NCBI RefSeq assembly: GCF_028453695.1
Contig: NC_135777.1
Span: 17,101,714-17,165,713, forward strand
Source of the DNA: Augochlora pura
Taxonomy: Eukaryota > Arthropoda > Insecta > Hymenoptera > Halictidae
Length of the DNA: 64,000 bases
Direction of reading: 5' to 3'
The translations under genes were made by a program, and so were the position numbers. Below, piece after piece: positions 37,562 through 48,240 of this stretch (position 1 is its first letter; every line of letters starts with the position of its first letter). A model generated the notes under the pieces. It was not told where the DNA came from. It saw only the letters and a list, made by a program, of their open reading frames with translations, and searched no databases.

Positions 37562-40500
37562 TAAGCATTTTCGTCGTCCCACTTCTTTCCACGACGTTAT
37601 AATAGAGATACGCCGCGCGAAATCTGGAAGAGATTGAAACCCAATTGCGGGTGCGTGCTACGCGACCCAGAGGAGCAAGAGGCATCCATTAAGGAGCGGC
37701 GCAGAAGTAAAGATTACATTCGTAACGTTCCGTCGGGTGTTTCCTTGTTGGGGGTGGGGGTGTAGGGATGGCAGACAGGACAACCGCTTATCGCGGCAAT
37801 AAAAAGCATCGAGCAAGATTGGCATGTTGCCTGCCGCAGACGACGCAATCTTTTCGACTCTTTAGGCATATTTCGGATGCGCGCCGGTTCCTAGATAGCA
37901 CCGTGAAATATGCTCATCCATAAGAAACGTTCCGTCACTGCTATTTTCTTCACTGTAGAATCGCGGCTGCGCTATTCGTTCGCACGTACCATGCAATCAA
38001 ATACTATCGAAATCTTCGGAAAATTGTCGAATACGAGATTCATTTGAATAATTGAATAATTAAATATTTATAAAATTTCCCAGTTAAATTACTGCTCGCA
38101 ACTAACAGAAACAAAGCTTCTTTGTTAATAATGATTGTGAATAATGGAAATAAAATTTCTGTCACGCGTAACTATAATTACGTAAATTACAGCACGTACG
38201 ATTGAAAATAGTAAAATCAAAGTAATAATCGCTGTACACCTTCTTCTACATTAATTACAAGAATTGCGATTTATTATACTATGTTTCAAAGTTTAATTAT
38301 TATATTTGACAAGAAATAACACCGAATTAGTTCGCGAGGATTTCGATGACCATTCGCGAGGCCCGCCGCAGGACTAAAAAAGGGTTCGCCTCTTTCTCGA
38401 TTCGTTTGACACCGAAGCGGACGCGGTCGGTTACCCCTGCGCTTCGTCGTCGTCGTCGTCGTCGGCATTAAAGTCTGCTCACCCTTGAACCTTTTTGCCT
38501 CCGCTTAACGCGCCGCGGCGGTTAGGCTGCTCGGCGAGTTGCGAGGTTTAATCGTCAGCCGCGCGGAGACAAGCGCGCCTCGGGGATAGAGGCTTCGCGG
38601 CGCCCGTTCGAATGCGGATTTTCCACGTCGGTCCAATGCGGCGAAAGAGGAGAAGGAGAAAGAGGTTCCCTCTCGAGGAAAGATCGCGCGCTCCGAAGGA
38701 AGAGAGGAGACGAGTGGAAACGACGGGATAGACGCGGACGACGATTAGACAATGCTACGGAAACATCGGGGATACCGTGTCCTCCTCCCCCGCTCCGGTC
38801 CTCTCTCTCTCCTCTCTCGTTCTTCGGTTTGGGAGCACCGACAGATGTGCCCGGTGTCATGGGGCGAAACCACCCCCTCCACCCCCGCCCCCGCCCCGCG
38901 CGCGCTCCACGGTGTGTACGTGCAAAACCCGGAGACGCGGCACACGAGACGTGTCTCCCTGTGTACGTTGCATCTCATCCTCACGGGGGTTCCGCGACTC
39001 AATGTCTCTGATCTTGTTAAGGACGCACTGAACCACAAATAGCCGGTATCCATTCAAATATCAACGAGAAATCTACCTACTTAACGCTAAACCCGACGCC
39101 CGGCCTGCGCGCTATGTAACTAATAGAGACTGCTTGGTAAAAGTTGAATTTATTGAAATATTTGGAAATGGTTTTTACACGGTGTGTAAACTGAGAAGTG
39201 TTGTCGATAGTTTTGCATGGTAATGTCGCCGTGATTTTTAATGCAATAGCATTATATGTGACTAATAGGGATAACTTTGTAAGTGTAGCAATATTTATCG
39301 GAATGTTTCAAGACTTTTGTCGTTTATGAATGTGAATAGCGAAATATATTTAATTATATCATCAAAAAGCAATGTTGAAGTTTTAATCCTTTCGATGCTT
39401 AATCTGTAGTAGTAACATTATGTAATCTGTATATGATTGATAATTACTTTACTTGGTTAGTTAATAATATATAACTTTTTCGGGCTTGATAATATACTTG
39501 AGAAATTGTGGGACTATTTCTTTTAATCTTGTTCATCTTATTAATCCTAAATACTTCTTAATAGTCATCATAAAAATAATAAGGCATGACAGTAATATTT
39601 CGAGTTTACTTTTTATTTATATAAGTTTGAAAAGAACAATCTACGTAGCTTAAATACCAATAACATGCAAAAATCAATACTCTTTTTCCCATATAATATT
39701 TAAGAAATATTGACAATAGTATCGCTATATTTTGTATAGCATATTAATTACTCTGTCATGATACTATATCACTGCCGATAATTATTACAAGTATAAATAA
39801 TTCGCAGTGAACGGAATGATAAGATGACTGCATATTCTTCTTTTTATTTAATTTTGAATGACCATAAACTATTATCAAGGCTGAATTTATGACGTAATAA
39901 ATTTTCAATTTTTTTTTATGAAACCGACAATATTATGAAATAAATAAAAATCAAAATATAGTGTACATTTGTAAATTGTAAATGATTATGCTCAGAAATG
40001 AAAATTGTATAGTGATATCTCCCCCAGCTAATGATCGCGTTCCGACATCAGTGCTGAGAATTTGCCTACTGCAGGAGCTAAGCGTAATCCTTATCTTCTT
40101 CCTAACAGTTCCACCTTTTGCTCATTTCTAACAACGTATTAGATATATGTTTGTGCAAACGTAAAAATGTTGCACATTCGTTGCACAAGACAGGAACCGC
40201 ACAAACAATAATTTTTTCTTCTAACAATTTCAACTAGCTCTATTAACAAATTCACAAATATTCTAATAATAATCTCTCTATTCTGGTAATTTACGCATTT
40301 TTATTATAAGCGCCTAAAACCAATTATCCAATTATCGGCTTACAAACCAAACCAATTGTTACAGTTTCCATTCTGTAAATAGTTAAAATATTGAACAGAT
40401 CTCGATTAAAAAATTCAACAAAAAAGACGAAAGAAACAAAAGAATATTCACGGATCGAAACCGTAATAAGTTCAAAGGATTGATCGCGCGATGTATTTAA

Positions 40501-41107
40501 GTGTATAGAACAGTCGAATAATTTTGCCCGTTACTGTACATCGGTATCAAAAATCGAATAATCCGGTCACGGGAATACGAGTGACAGACACCATGGAAAT
40601 CTGCGGTCGCGGTCCGTTCACGGTCGCCGATGCGAGAACAAGCGCGACAAACCGTTGGATTTAATTCAGATACATGCCAGAGCAATTACCGACGCACATT
40701 TCGGAAGACGTCTTCTTTCGCGCGACCCCTTACAACGCATAAAAGGTAGCGGATAGGGAGCGGAGAGTTTTGGCTTTGTACCGATTCGCGGTGGCGTTGA
40801 AGCCGACAAAAGATAAGCCGTTATTTATAACCGAGCTTACGGCCGACTACGAGGGCGGGGGTGGCTTTGGGGAAAATAAAATCAGTTCGGAATCTAGAAA
40901 GTCGGGTGTATAACCCTCCGTGGAGGTATCCTTTCCCGTTTATGCTACAAAGGATAACGGAGAGGGCTCAATTAGTGGAGCGTGCCCGCCTAAAACGCTG
41001 CTTTCGCCGAGCGAAATCATTTTTATCGTTGGATTTCCCTATACAGAAGTGAGTTTTAATAATATTTGCTTATTTGCTGTGCTTTGTGTTAGTTACTCGT
41101 GCAAACG

Positions 41108-41312
41108 TTTAACATGTATAATACATGTCACATATTGTATAATATTATAGAACATACATAGCATATGTAACATGTACAACATATATAACGTACGTAACAT
41201 ATACAACATATATAACATATACAACATATAAAACAATATATAACATATTTAACTTTTGTAACGTATATAACATATGTAACATATACAATGTACATTACAT
41301 ATATAACAGATA
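41108..41312. repeat. ACATATATA-type low-complexity tandem repeat
   Basis: Variants of AACATATAYAACATATA and TAACATGTACAACATA repeat more than fifteen times. It is simple AT-rich sequence. Confidence 0.7.
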
Positions 41313-41378
41313 TCGTTGATCATTCTAAACTTACATGTATACAAAATATATCAATCTAAAATGAATATATTATAATTT

Positions 41379-41669
41379 ATATACAGGATGTATGCAAAAA
41401 ATAATGTTATAGACTATTAAGTTCACGGAGAATATTTTTCTCTTAAATTAATTTTTTCACATATTGAAAGTCGTCGTTATTTTTTGCACATTAACCCTAA
41501 TTTCTTAAAGGCCATTTAAAGATCACAGTGTCATAGGTCATTGAATTCGTCATAATATACGCTACGGTGCTGCAATATAAAAAATAGGGGACAATGTATG
41601 AAAAATATAGATGATCATTCAACGTAATTTACAAACAATTTGCAAGTCTAATATGACTCACCCTATATA
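41379..41669. mobile_element. Possible MITE with TATACAGGATG / CACCCTATATA ends
   Basis: The left end TATACAGGATG and the reverse complement of the right end, TATATAGGGTG, agree at 9 of 11 positions about 290 bases apart. The interior is non-coding. Flanking TA would fit Tc1/mariner-like insertion. Only one copy is visible in the window, so it is weakly supported. Confidence 0.4.
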
Positions 41670-42336
41670 CGTGTAATTTTTATTAAAACACATTGAATAA
41701 CGTTTCCGTAAAAATCGAAGGTTATTTGACGACAATTAGGAAAGTTTTAATTATTATATATCAACATCGTGGTAGACCTCATGCGGTAATTGCGTCCACG
41801 TTTTTCACGTTTCAGATCGAGAAAACAGCGCACAGGAATTCGCGTCGTGTGCACAGGGGTCGAGCAGTTACGCGGTTGCCTCAAGATTATACATTTAGGG
41901 GCGAGGGTCCATCAAACGTTCTCTCTCGCGTAGAATCAGTTAAAGGAGACATTACTCAACGGCCGTAAACGAGGCCAAGACAAGCGTAGCCGGAAAATTC
42001 AAAAATCCCGAAATAATGCGCGTTATCTGGTTCTACCATCGGTTAGCTCGTGGCACGTGATCTCGAAAAGCGAGCCGGTCGAGAAATTCTGTAACAATAA
42101 ATCATCGTTAGAGCCCCGAGATATCGGACAGCTTTAAATCCCTCAGCGGAGCCAACCAGAAAGTGTATTTCCAATTAAACGTAGGAAGAACCAGCTTCGT
42201 GGAATCTTGGAATTTCTCTCTCCGGTTAGGGGTGGTGGAGGAGGTGGAGGTGGAGCCGCGGAAGCGACAGCGATATTATACTAGTCCCGTTTTATTTCCG
42301 AAGAGCCTACTGGAGCGTAACCCGAAGATCCGAGCG

Positions 42337-42367
42337 GAGACGACGACGACGACGACGACGACGACGA
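42337..42367. repeat. GAC triplet repeat
   Basis: GACGACGAC repeats about ten times in a GC-rich stretch. A shorter TCGTCG run is at about 38446-38463. Confidence 0.8.
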
Positions 42368-42684
42368 AGATATCTAAAAGTTCGTCTTCGATGGCTCGTC
42401 GCTAGGTCGACCTCCCCCTTTTGCGGGGGGGTGTTAGGTGTAGGTGGAGGCGGATGGGGGCGTCACGGGAGACGCCGATGCCCGGTGGTGAGGGTAAAAG
42501 GGAGGGGGGTCGGTGCGGGGGTCGAAGCTTCCAGTCTGCAGAGGGTGCAAACCCCCCACCCGCCGTGGATGGGTGGTACCCGGTCCTCGAACTGATCAAT
42601 ACCTGAAACACCGCGAGGTATCGTCCCGCTATTTCCGGTGTCCCAACGCGGCCGGAAATGAAGGCGTTAAAAATATATAGAAAC

Positions 42685-42686
<2 letters not shown>

Positions 42687-42724
<38 letters not shown>
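42687..42724. repeat. Compound CT/GT microsatellite
   Basis: A CT dinucleotide run passes directly into a GT run and then GCGCGC. It is a likely polymorphic marker. Confidence 0.85.
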
Positions 42725-42731
<7 letters not shown>

Positions 42732-43099
42732 TAGACGTACGGGCCAGAATCTCTGCCGCCGGCAGATAGCACTGGGCTATATCTCCTCTAGCGAATGTTT
42801 AGCAGAGCTCCGGCTTCGATAGTGAGCGCGCGGGGGATGAATTCTCGTTACTTCGCGTCGCACGGCGATATATTTCGGCTGGTAATTACTAGACCGACCA
42901 TTCTTATACGGAACTCTTTCGAGCACACGGTACACGGTTTCTTCTCTTGAACCCTTCCGACGCGAACCGCGGCGGGACAAAGGGGCGGAAATATAGAACT
43001 TTTTTAATCGAGACGAGATCGACTGATGACAGTTTTTAAGCTAAAGCTGACACGTTGTGGGATAAGAGAAAAATATAGATAATCTAGTGTGATTTATTA

Positions 43100-43217
43100 T
43101 TAACCTTTTACAGTCCAGAATATTTTAATCCCAGAAATTTGTTTTCATTTACAGTATTTCTTTCTTTTGAAAATGGTGTAGCAATTTTTAGCGTCGCCTC
43201 ATAGTGTAAAGGGTTAA
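43100..43217. mobile_element. Short MITE-like element (118 bp)
   Basis: The ends are TTAACCTTTTACAGTC and TAGTGTAAAGGGTTAA, an imperfect inverted repeat including TTAA. The right end carries GCGTCGCCTCATAGTG, which resembles the GACGCCTC block of the 44520 element in reverse. Confidence 0.62.
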
Positions 43218-43376
43218 ATATATTTTATTTTATACATATTGTTCGAGTACTCGGAATAGTTTGTTAGCAGACATTTTAAATATACAAAGGAGTGACAATA
43301 TAAAATGAAAATGCTCAACCGATAATCTGTAATATTAAAGTGCAGAGGAGTCTTAGTAAATAAACGATGTACAGAA

Positions 43377-43529
43377 TTAACCCCTTGTCGTACCTTTTCC
43401 TTTACGGTTACAATGATTCGAAATTTTTCAATTGTTACAATTTTACATATTGATGACAAGAAATCAGTATTTTTTTTAATAGAAATTTGTATCACGTGTC
43501 AGACTCGTCAAAGTATGACAAGGGGTTGA
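43377..43529. mobile_element. MITE-like element in reverse orientation to the 20431 copy (153 bp)
   Basis: The left end is TTAACCCCTTGTCGTAC and the right end GTATGACAAGGGGTTGA, with one mutated TTAA. The palindrome is imperfect: ACGTGTC-A-GACTCGT at 43494-43508. The sequence around TTTTTCAATTGTTACAATTT matches the reverse complement of the 20431 element interior. Confidence 0.72.
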
Positions 43530-44519
43530 AGGCATGGTAATGTGTCTTTTTTGGGCAATTTTGCATGATAAAAGCATTCACTGCCGCGTACATAACCTCG
43601 ATAATTTATGTCAAAATTAAAACATTATAAATACTGTTGTCTTGGATTGTCAAAATTTACAAATATTGTTAATGCGGTCAGCTTTAGTAGAACATATCTA
43701 TACACATACATACTTTGCAATCAAACAATTGATTGCGCGAGTAATATAAGAAACCACGTTACATTATTCTTGCTTAATGATTTTTCTTTTAAAACTTGCG
43801 TCGACAAGGTGTATATGTATATCTATATCGAGTTTATGCGCCAATAAAATACTTCTCGCTCTTCTTAGTATACAACTTTATCGACTTTTAATTACAACTA
43901 ACCTTAGCGCCGGCTATCGATGAAAACGTTACAGTTAGCAATGGGAAATCAATACGAGTCGATAATCAAACCCACACAAATGAGTAGGACGTGACCACCA
44001 TTGTAATGCAGAAAGTACGTATTACACGGCGAAGATTTTCTTTCCTTAGATTCGGGTCTAATTTCGATAAATAAGTGACACGTGATACATCATCAAGAAT
44101 AAAAACGGAGAATTCATTCTCCTCTATTTTCAACAATTATATGTTTAATTAGAGTTACACATTGCTTGATGTATTTTAGCTTCTAAAGTGGTTTTTGCTA
44201 ATATTAGTTCTTAAATTCTCCATCGAATGAAATCACAGTTCATTAATTAAGAACAATTTAACAGAGTCAAGCACCCATTGAGTTCTATGCGTCGTTTTAA
44301 AGCCAGCAAAATAAGATTCACCAATGCGTTATTCTTTCCTTTCTCAAAGATTCGAATGCGACTAATAACTTTGTTCATTACTTTCATAAATACTATATAC
44401 CCCTATCTCTTTCATAAATACTACAGATTTTACAAAGTAAAAATTAGAATATTCTAACTTCACAAACATTTTTAAATATTCCGAGCAAAATAATTTATTA
44501 TACTTTGCAACTGGTAGAG

Positions 44520-44765
44520 TTAACCCTTAGCAATCGAGTGACGCCTCTGAGGCGCCAATGAAAATCGTTATATCATTTCCAAAATAATTCTGACATTATT
44601 AAAGACCTTTCTATTTAAAAGGTTGTTAAAAGCGTAATAGTTTTAGGATTCACTAAACTCAATTTCCTATACATAAATTGTGAAGTTATATAAAATGGAA
44701 ATGCGGTTGATTAAAATAGCTATTTTAGATCTAGGTTTAAAATGGCCTGGAGTGCAAAGGGTTAA
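44520..44765. mobile_element. MITE-like element with CGCCTC palindrome (246 bp)
   Basis: The ends are TTAACCCTTAGCAATCGAG and CTGGAGTGCAAAGGGTTAA. The subterminal palindrome CGCCTC-T-GAGGCG lies at 44542-44554. The right end matches those at 10271 and 11360. The interior is AT-rich and non-coding. Confidence 0.75.
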
Positions 44766-46630
44766 AGCGCTAATAATTTGCTTGTCCCGCGATCAAAAGT
44801 CGCGTTCTGCGGGTCCGGCGTTAGCGAAGGGAGCGGAAAAAAATCCGCGAGTCAGAGGTTGCGGAGGGCGTGACCAATCGCCGGTCGCGGAACTCCGGAT
44901 TTGCAAAATCTCGGCGAAGGGGTTGGTTTAGCATCAACAGGTAGAAACATCGTGTCCTTGTCCCTACTGGATAAGCCGGCGGCTAAGCGCCGGCGCTGGC
45001 TAAACCGGTCGCACCCTCCCGAGGGTGTGACCTATCATCCCCATTGGACCAACCGGACGTGTGAAAAAGAGCGAGAGACACGGCAGTCCTGCGCGGATAA
45101 GGTCTTTTTTAAATGTTTGCCGGCTCGAAGTGGGGATAGCCTTGCCGCGGCTACGTGGACACACGCGTCGAGTGAATTCTTATCGGTGTTCGATTGGCTC
45201 GCGATTGATACGGTACGCGCAATTCGCTGGAACACTCGTAATTGCGGAGGTCTCCTTACGCGATACTTGCCACGGTAATCTGCTTAATTATATTTGCTAC
45301 CGATCCGCTGCAATAGTTGACGCTCTATAATAGTTCACGCTCTCTAATCATTATGCCTGCTAACTCTGATTGGCTTGCCACAGGTAAGAGTAATATCGGA
45401 TAGAAAGGTTTGCTTTGTTCGGTAGATGGATCGATCTACTGTTTTATTGTACGTTGTTGAATTTATTCACTTTGTAAACTTCTGCTGAGAGATTAGATTA
45501 ATGTACCGCTCGCGTTCGTGTGAATTTTAGAATGAGATAGGACGCGAACTCAACAATTCCTTTGAGAAGTGATAGAACTTTTTTCAACGACCAATGTGTG
45601 CGGTTTCATGAGTTTGGTTGGAACGAATTTAATAAGTAATTATGTATGTGAAATGTTGACATATGTCGATGTCAGTTTTATTAAGGAATGTGGTACGAAT
45701 TCAAAAACTTGTTCAATGTTAGAATTTTCAGGATGAACAATGTTATATCTTACACAGTTATATCTTACACGGGTAATTGTAATTGCAAATCTAAGATAAT
45801 TAGGCTTTTTCTACATAATGTTATACTCGATTTAACTGTGTAAGCAATTGTATGATTTCTGTAAACATAATACTATAACTAATTAAATTGAATACCTAAG
45901 TAATCGAACATCAATTTTTCACTTTCACCAATGCAAAATGTTAATCTATAATTTTCAAAAGAATTTTTTAGGGTCAGTCTCTTATGGTTGGAAATAAAAA
46001 TTGCGCTGCAGACTTGCTAACATATACTTGTTCCTAAGTAACTGATAAACAAATTTGTCTAGTGTTTCTTTACGAATTAAAGTTGAGCAGTCTAGTAACT
46101 GCTAATCGTGCTGTTATCATTTGTACGCCGACGACGTACTTTATCGATGTAATACCGTGCCGCGGTTGTTTCATCCCCGGGAAAGTCCTCAGACACGGTC
46201 CTGTCGGATTGAAGAAACGATAAAAAAAGGTTGTAATACAACGGCGGCGGTCGGGGGAAAGGGGAAAATATCCGCATGGGTCAGCCAAGAGAGACTTAGA
46301 CCGGAGGAGATGGCCGCCTCAATATCGGCTTTTCGGATACTTCAGATATTTATCTAATGTCTTATATTTTCCGCGGAACTGCCCATTCAAATTTCAATCT
46401 TTCCTTCGCCCGCAGAAGCATATTCAGCTTTCATTACCGACCTCCTTTCATCTTTCTGCCTCCATCGCATTGCAAATCTGGCTTTGCATAAATATTCCCA
46501 ACACTACGATGTTACATATGACTTAGAGACAATTTTAATTACAAAAATCGATTTACCGTGATTTCTTAAAACAATGTACCGTAACTATGTTGTTAATAAC
46601 ATTTGTACTATTTATGTTATTGATTCAGTA

Positions 46631-46824
46631 TATCGTGATCATAATTACACTATTAAAAAAATGTATCATAAATACGCTATAAAAAAAATATATCATAAAT
46701 ACGCTATTAAAAAAATATATCATAAATACGCTATTGAAAAAATATATCATAAATACGCTATTAAAAAAATATATCATAAATACGCTATTAAAAAGTGTAT
46801 CACAAATACACTATTAAAACAATG
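46631..46824. repeat. Minisatellite, unit 27 bp (TATCATAAATACGCTATTA plus A-run)
   Basis: About seven tandem copies of TATCATAAATACGCTATTAAAAAAA are visible, the central five nearly identical. The flanking copies are diverged. A plus-strand frame reads through them as KIYHKYAI repeats, which is incidental. Confidence 0.85.
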
Positions 46825-47777
46825 TACTTTACTTTAATTTTATTAAGATTGGCAAGAGGTAAGAATATTGAGCTGTTTTAATTTTAATTTTAATTTTAAT
46901 TTAATTGAATAAAATACTTTAATTTTATGAAACTTTTTAAGTTTTTCTGTTTACCTATTTAGTTTAAATATGACAGAACACTTCTTATGTTAATGCATAT
47001 TTCGATGCGTGAAAGTATTTTATTCCTTCTCACTTTGCGTTTCTTTGTTTCTTTTGTCATGTTTCCAACAAAAGGTTAAACGAAGTGATAAAAACATCGG
47101 GCCATTTGTTCCATTCATACGGATAAATGTAACGTTAATCGCGTTCCCACACGATCTCGAACGTACGTTCTGAGTCATTTTCATGATTACACAATGTTAA
47201 TGTTAACTCTCTATATGGCAACTGATCAGAATGACACATACTATTTCCTTTTGTACCATATACAATATAGCGTCAAGAACTTCGCATAATTTTACTATAA
47301 TTCACAAGCGAACAATGCATTAACAAACGCATTATCCTAAATAACACTACTGATCCAATGATTAATTTTTAAAGTCAACCAACGATGGAACATAGAATAT
47401 TAAAAGTTTCAATTTCCCGTCTCGTGTCACGAAAATCAAAACATTAAAAAACATCGTTTCGCATTAATATTAAAATTCTCGTCGCGACTGTAACCTATTA
47501 AATCACCATACAAAGGCGGCTCCGATTGAAATAAAATTTGATCAGTGAAAATCGTTCGCTGGAAACGAATTGATCGACGAGTCGATTAATTAAACGCCGC
47601 GATTACGCACCGTGACAATTTTTAAGAACCGCGGCTACGTCGGTTCCCCAGAATTTACAGATGCATTCACCGTTATATCAACTCCATTTTTGTCGACACC
47701 GGGGAATAATGCTCTCGACACCTCTCCGCATGCTCGAGTTATCTTAGGAAGATATCGCGGGGCACATATCCTACGTT

Positions 47778-47794
47778 ACTTATCAAAGATAAGT
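47778..47794. promoter_or_regulatory. Inverted pair of GATA-factor sites upstream of the LRR gene
   Basis: ACTTATC-AAA-GATAAGT is a perfect inverted repeat and contains TTATC and GATAA cores. It lies about 255 bases upstream of the ATG at 48049. Its function as a GATA-factor element is inferred from motif only. Confidence 0.35.
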
Positions 47795-48048
47795 ACTCAG
47801 TAGTTTTCAGGACGGTTCGGAGTACTGTTGGCCCGCTGATTGATCCGCGCGAGTTTCATTTCCACGTCCGTCCTCGCCCATTGTCGTCGTACCACGTGCA
47901 CACAAAAAAATCACAGTGATGAAATGAACCGTGCCGTTCCGCGCCCGCGTCGATCATCGTCTATCCTGTAACAGGCCGCGGCGGTTTGCCGCCGGTCCAA
48001 TGAAAATGTGAATTCCATGGATTTCCCGGCGGTTGGATAGCAGAGAAC

Positions 48049-48240
48049 ATGGCGAAACGAGCAACAACGGCGCTCGGCGTCCCGCTAACTTTGCTGGCGG
48101 TGCTCATCGGGATCCTCTCGCGGTCGGTCTGCCAAAGCGTTTGCCCCGCGAAATGCGTGTGCCAGTACAGCCTGCAGCCACGAACTGTCATGTGCTCGAA
48201 GCAAAACCTGGTCCTGTTCCCGGAGAATATCAGCAGCCTG
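48049..48240 (+). CDS. LRR gene exon 1: signal peptide and LRRNT cap
   Basis: The exon is 64 codons ending in phase 0 at CTG|GTGAGT. The N-terminus has a basic start and a Leu/Val-rich core. The cap Cys pattern is C-x3-C-x-C-x9-C. Confidence 0.88.

Larger units (their letters stand above)
20066..48048. other. 28-kb gene-poor interval between dve and the LRR membrane-protein gene
   Basis: I found no reading frame with a recognisable domain, no tRNA-like structure and no convincing exon chain. GC-richer islands stand out from the AT-rich background at about 22080-22660, 23400-23620, 24120-24660, 25620-26300, 26820-27830, 28690-29080, 29820-30260, 31900-32650, 33640-34280, 35100-35480, 36010-36310, 37560-37970, 38330-39060, 40560-41040, 41800-42980, 44760-45300 and 46100-46450. 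Such islands beside a developmental homeobox gene may be enhancers or non-coding transcript starts; this is inference. Overlapping frames on both strands within the islands reflect GC content rather than genes. Confidence 0.6.

Noticed and set aside
38745..39057. Several overlapping frames of about 60-100 codons on both strands
   Set aside because: They overlap one another in all frames and share no protein signature; they follow from high GC content.
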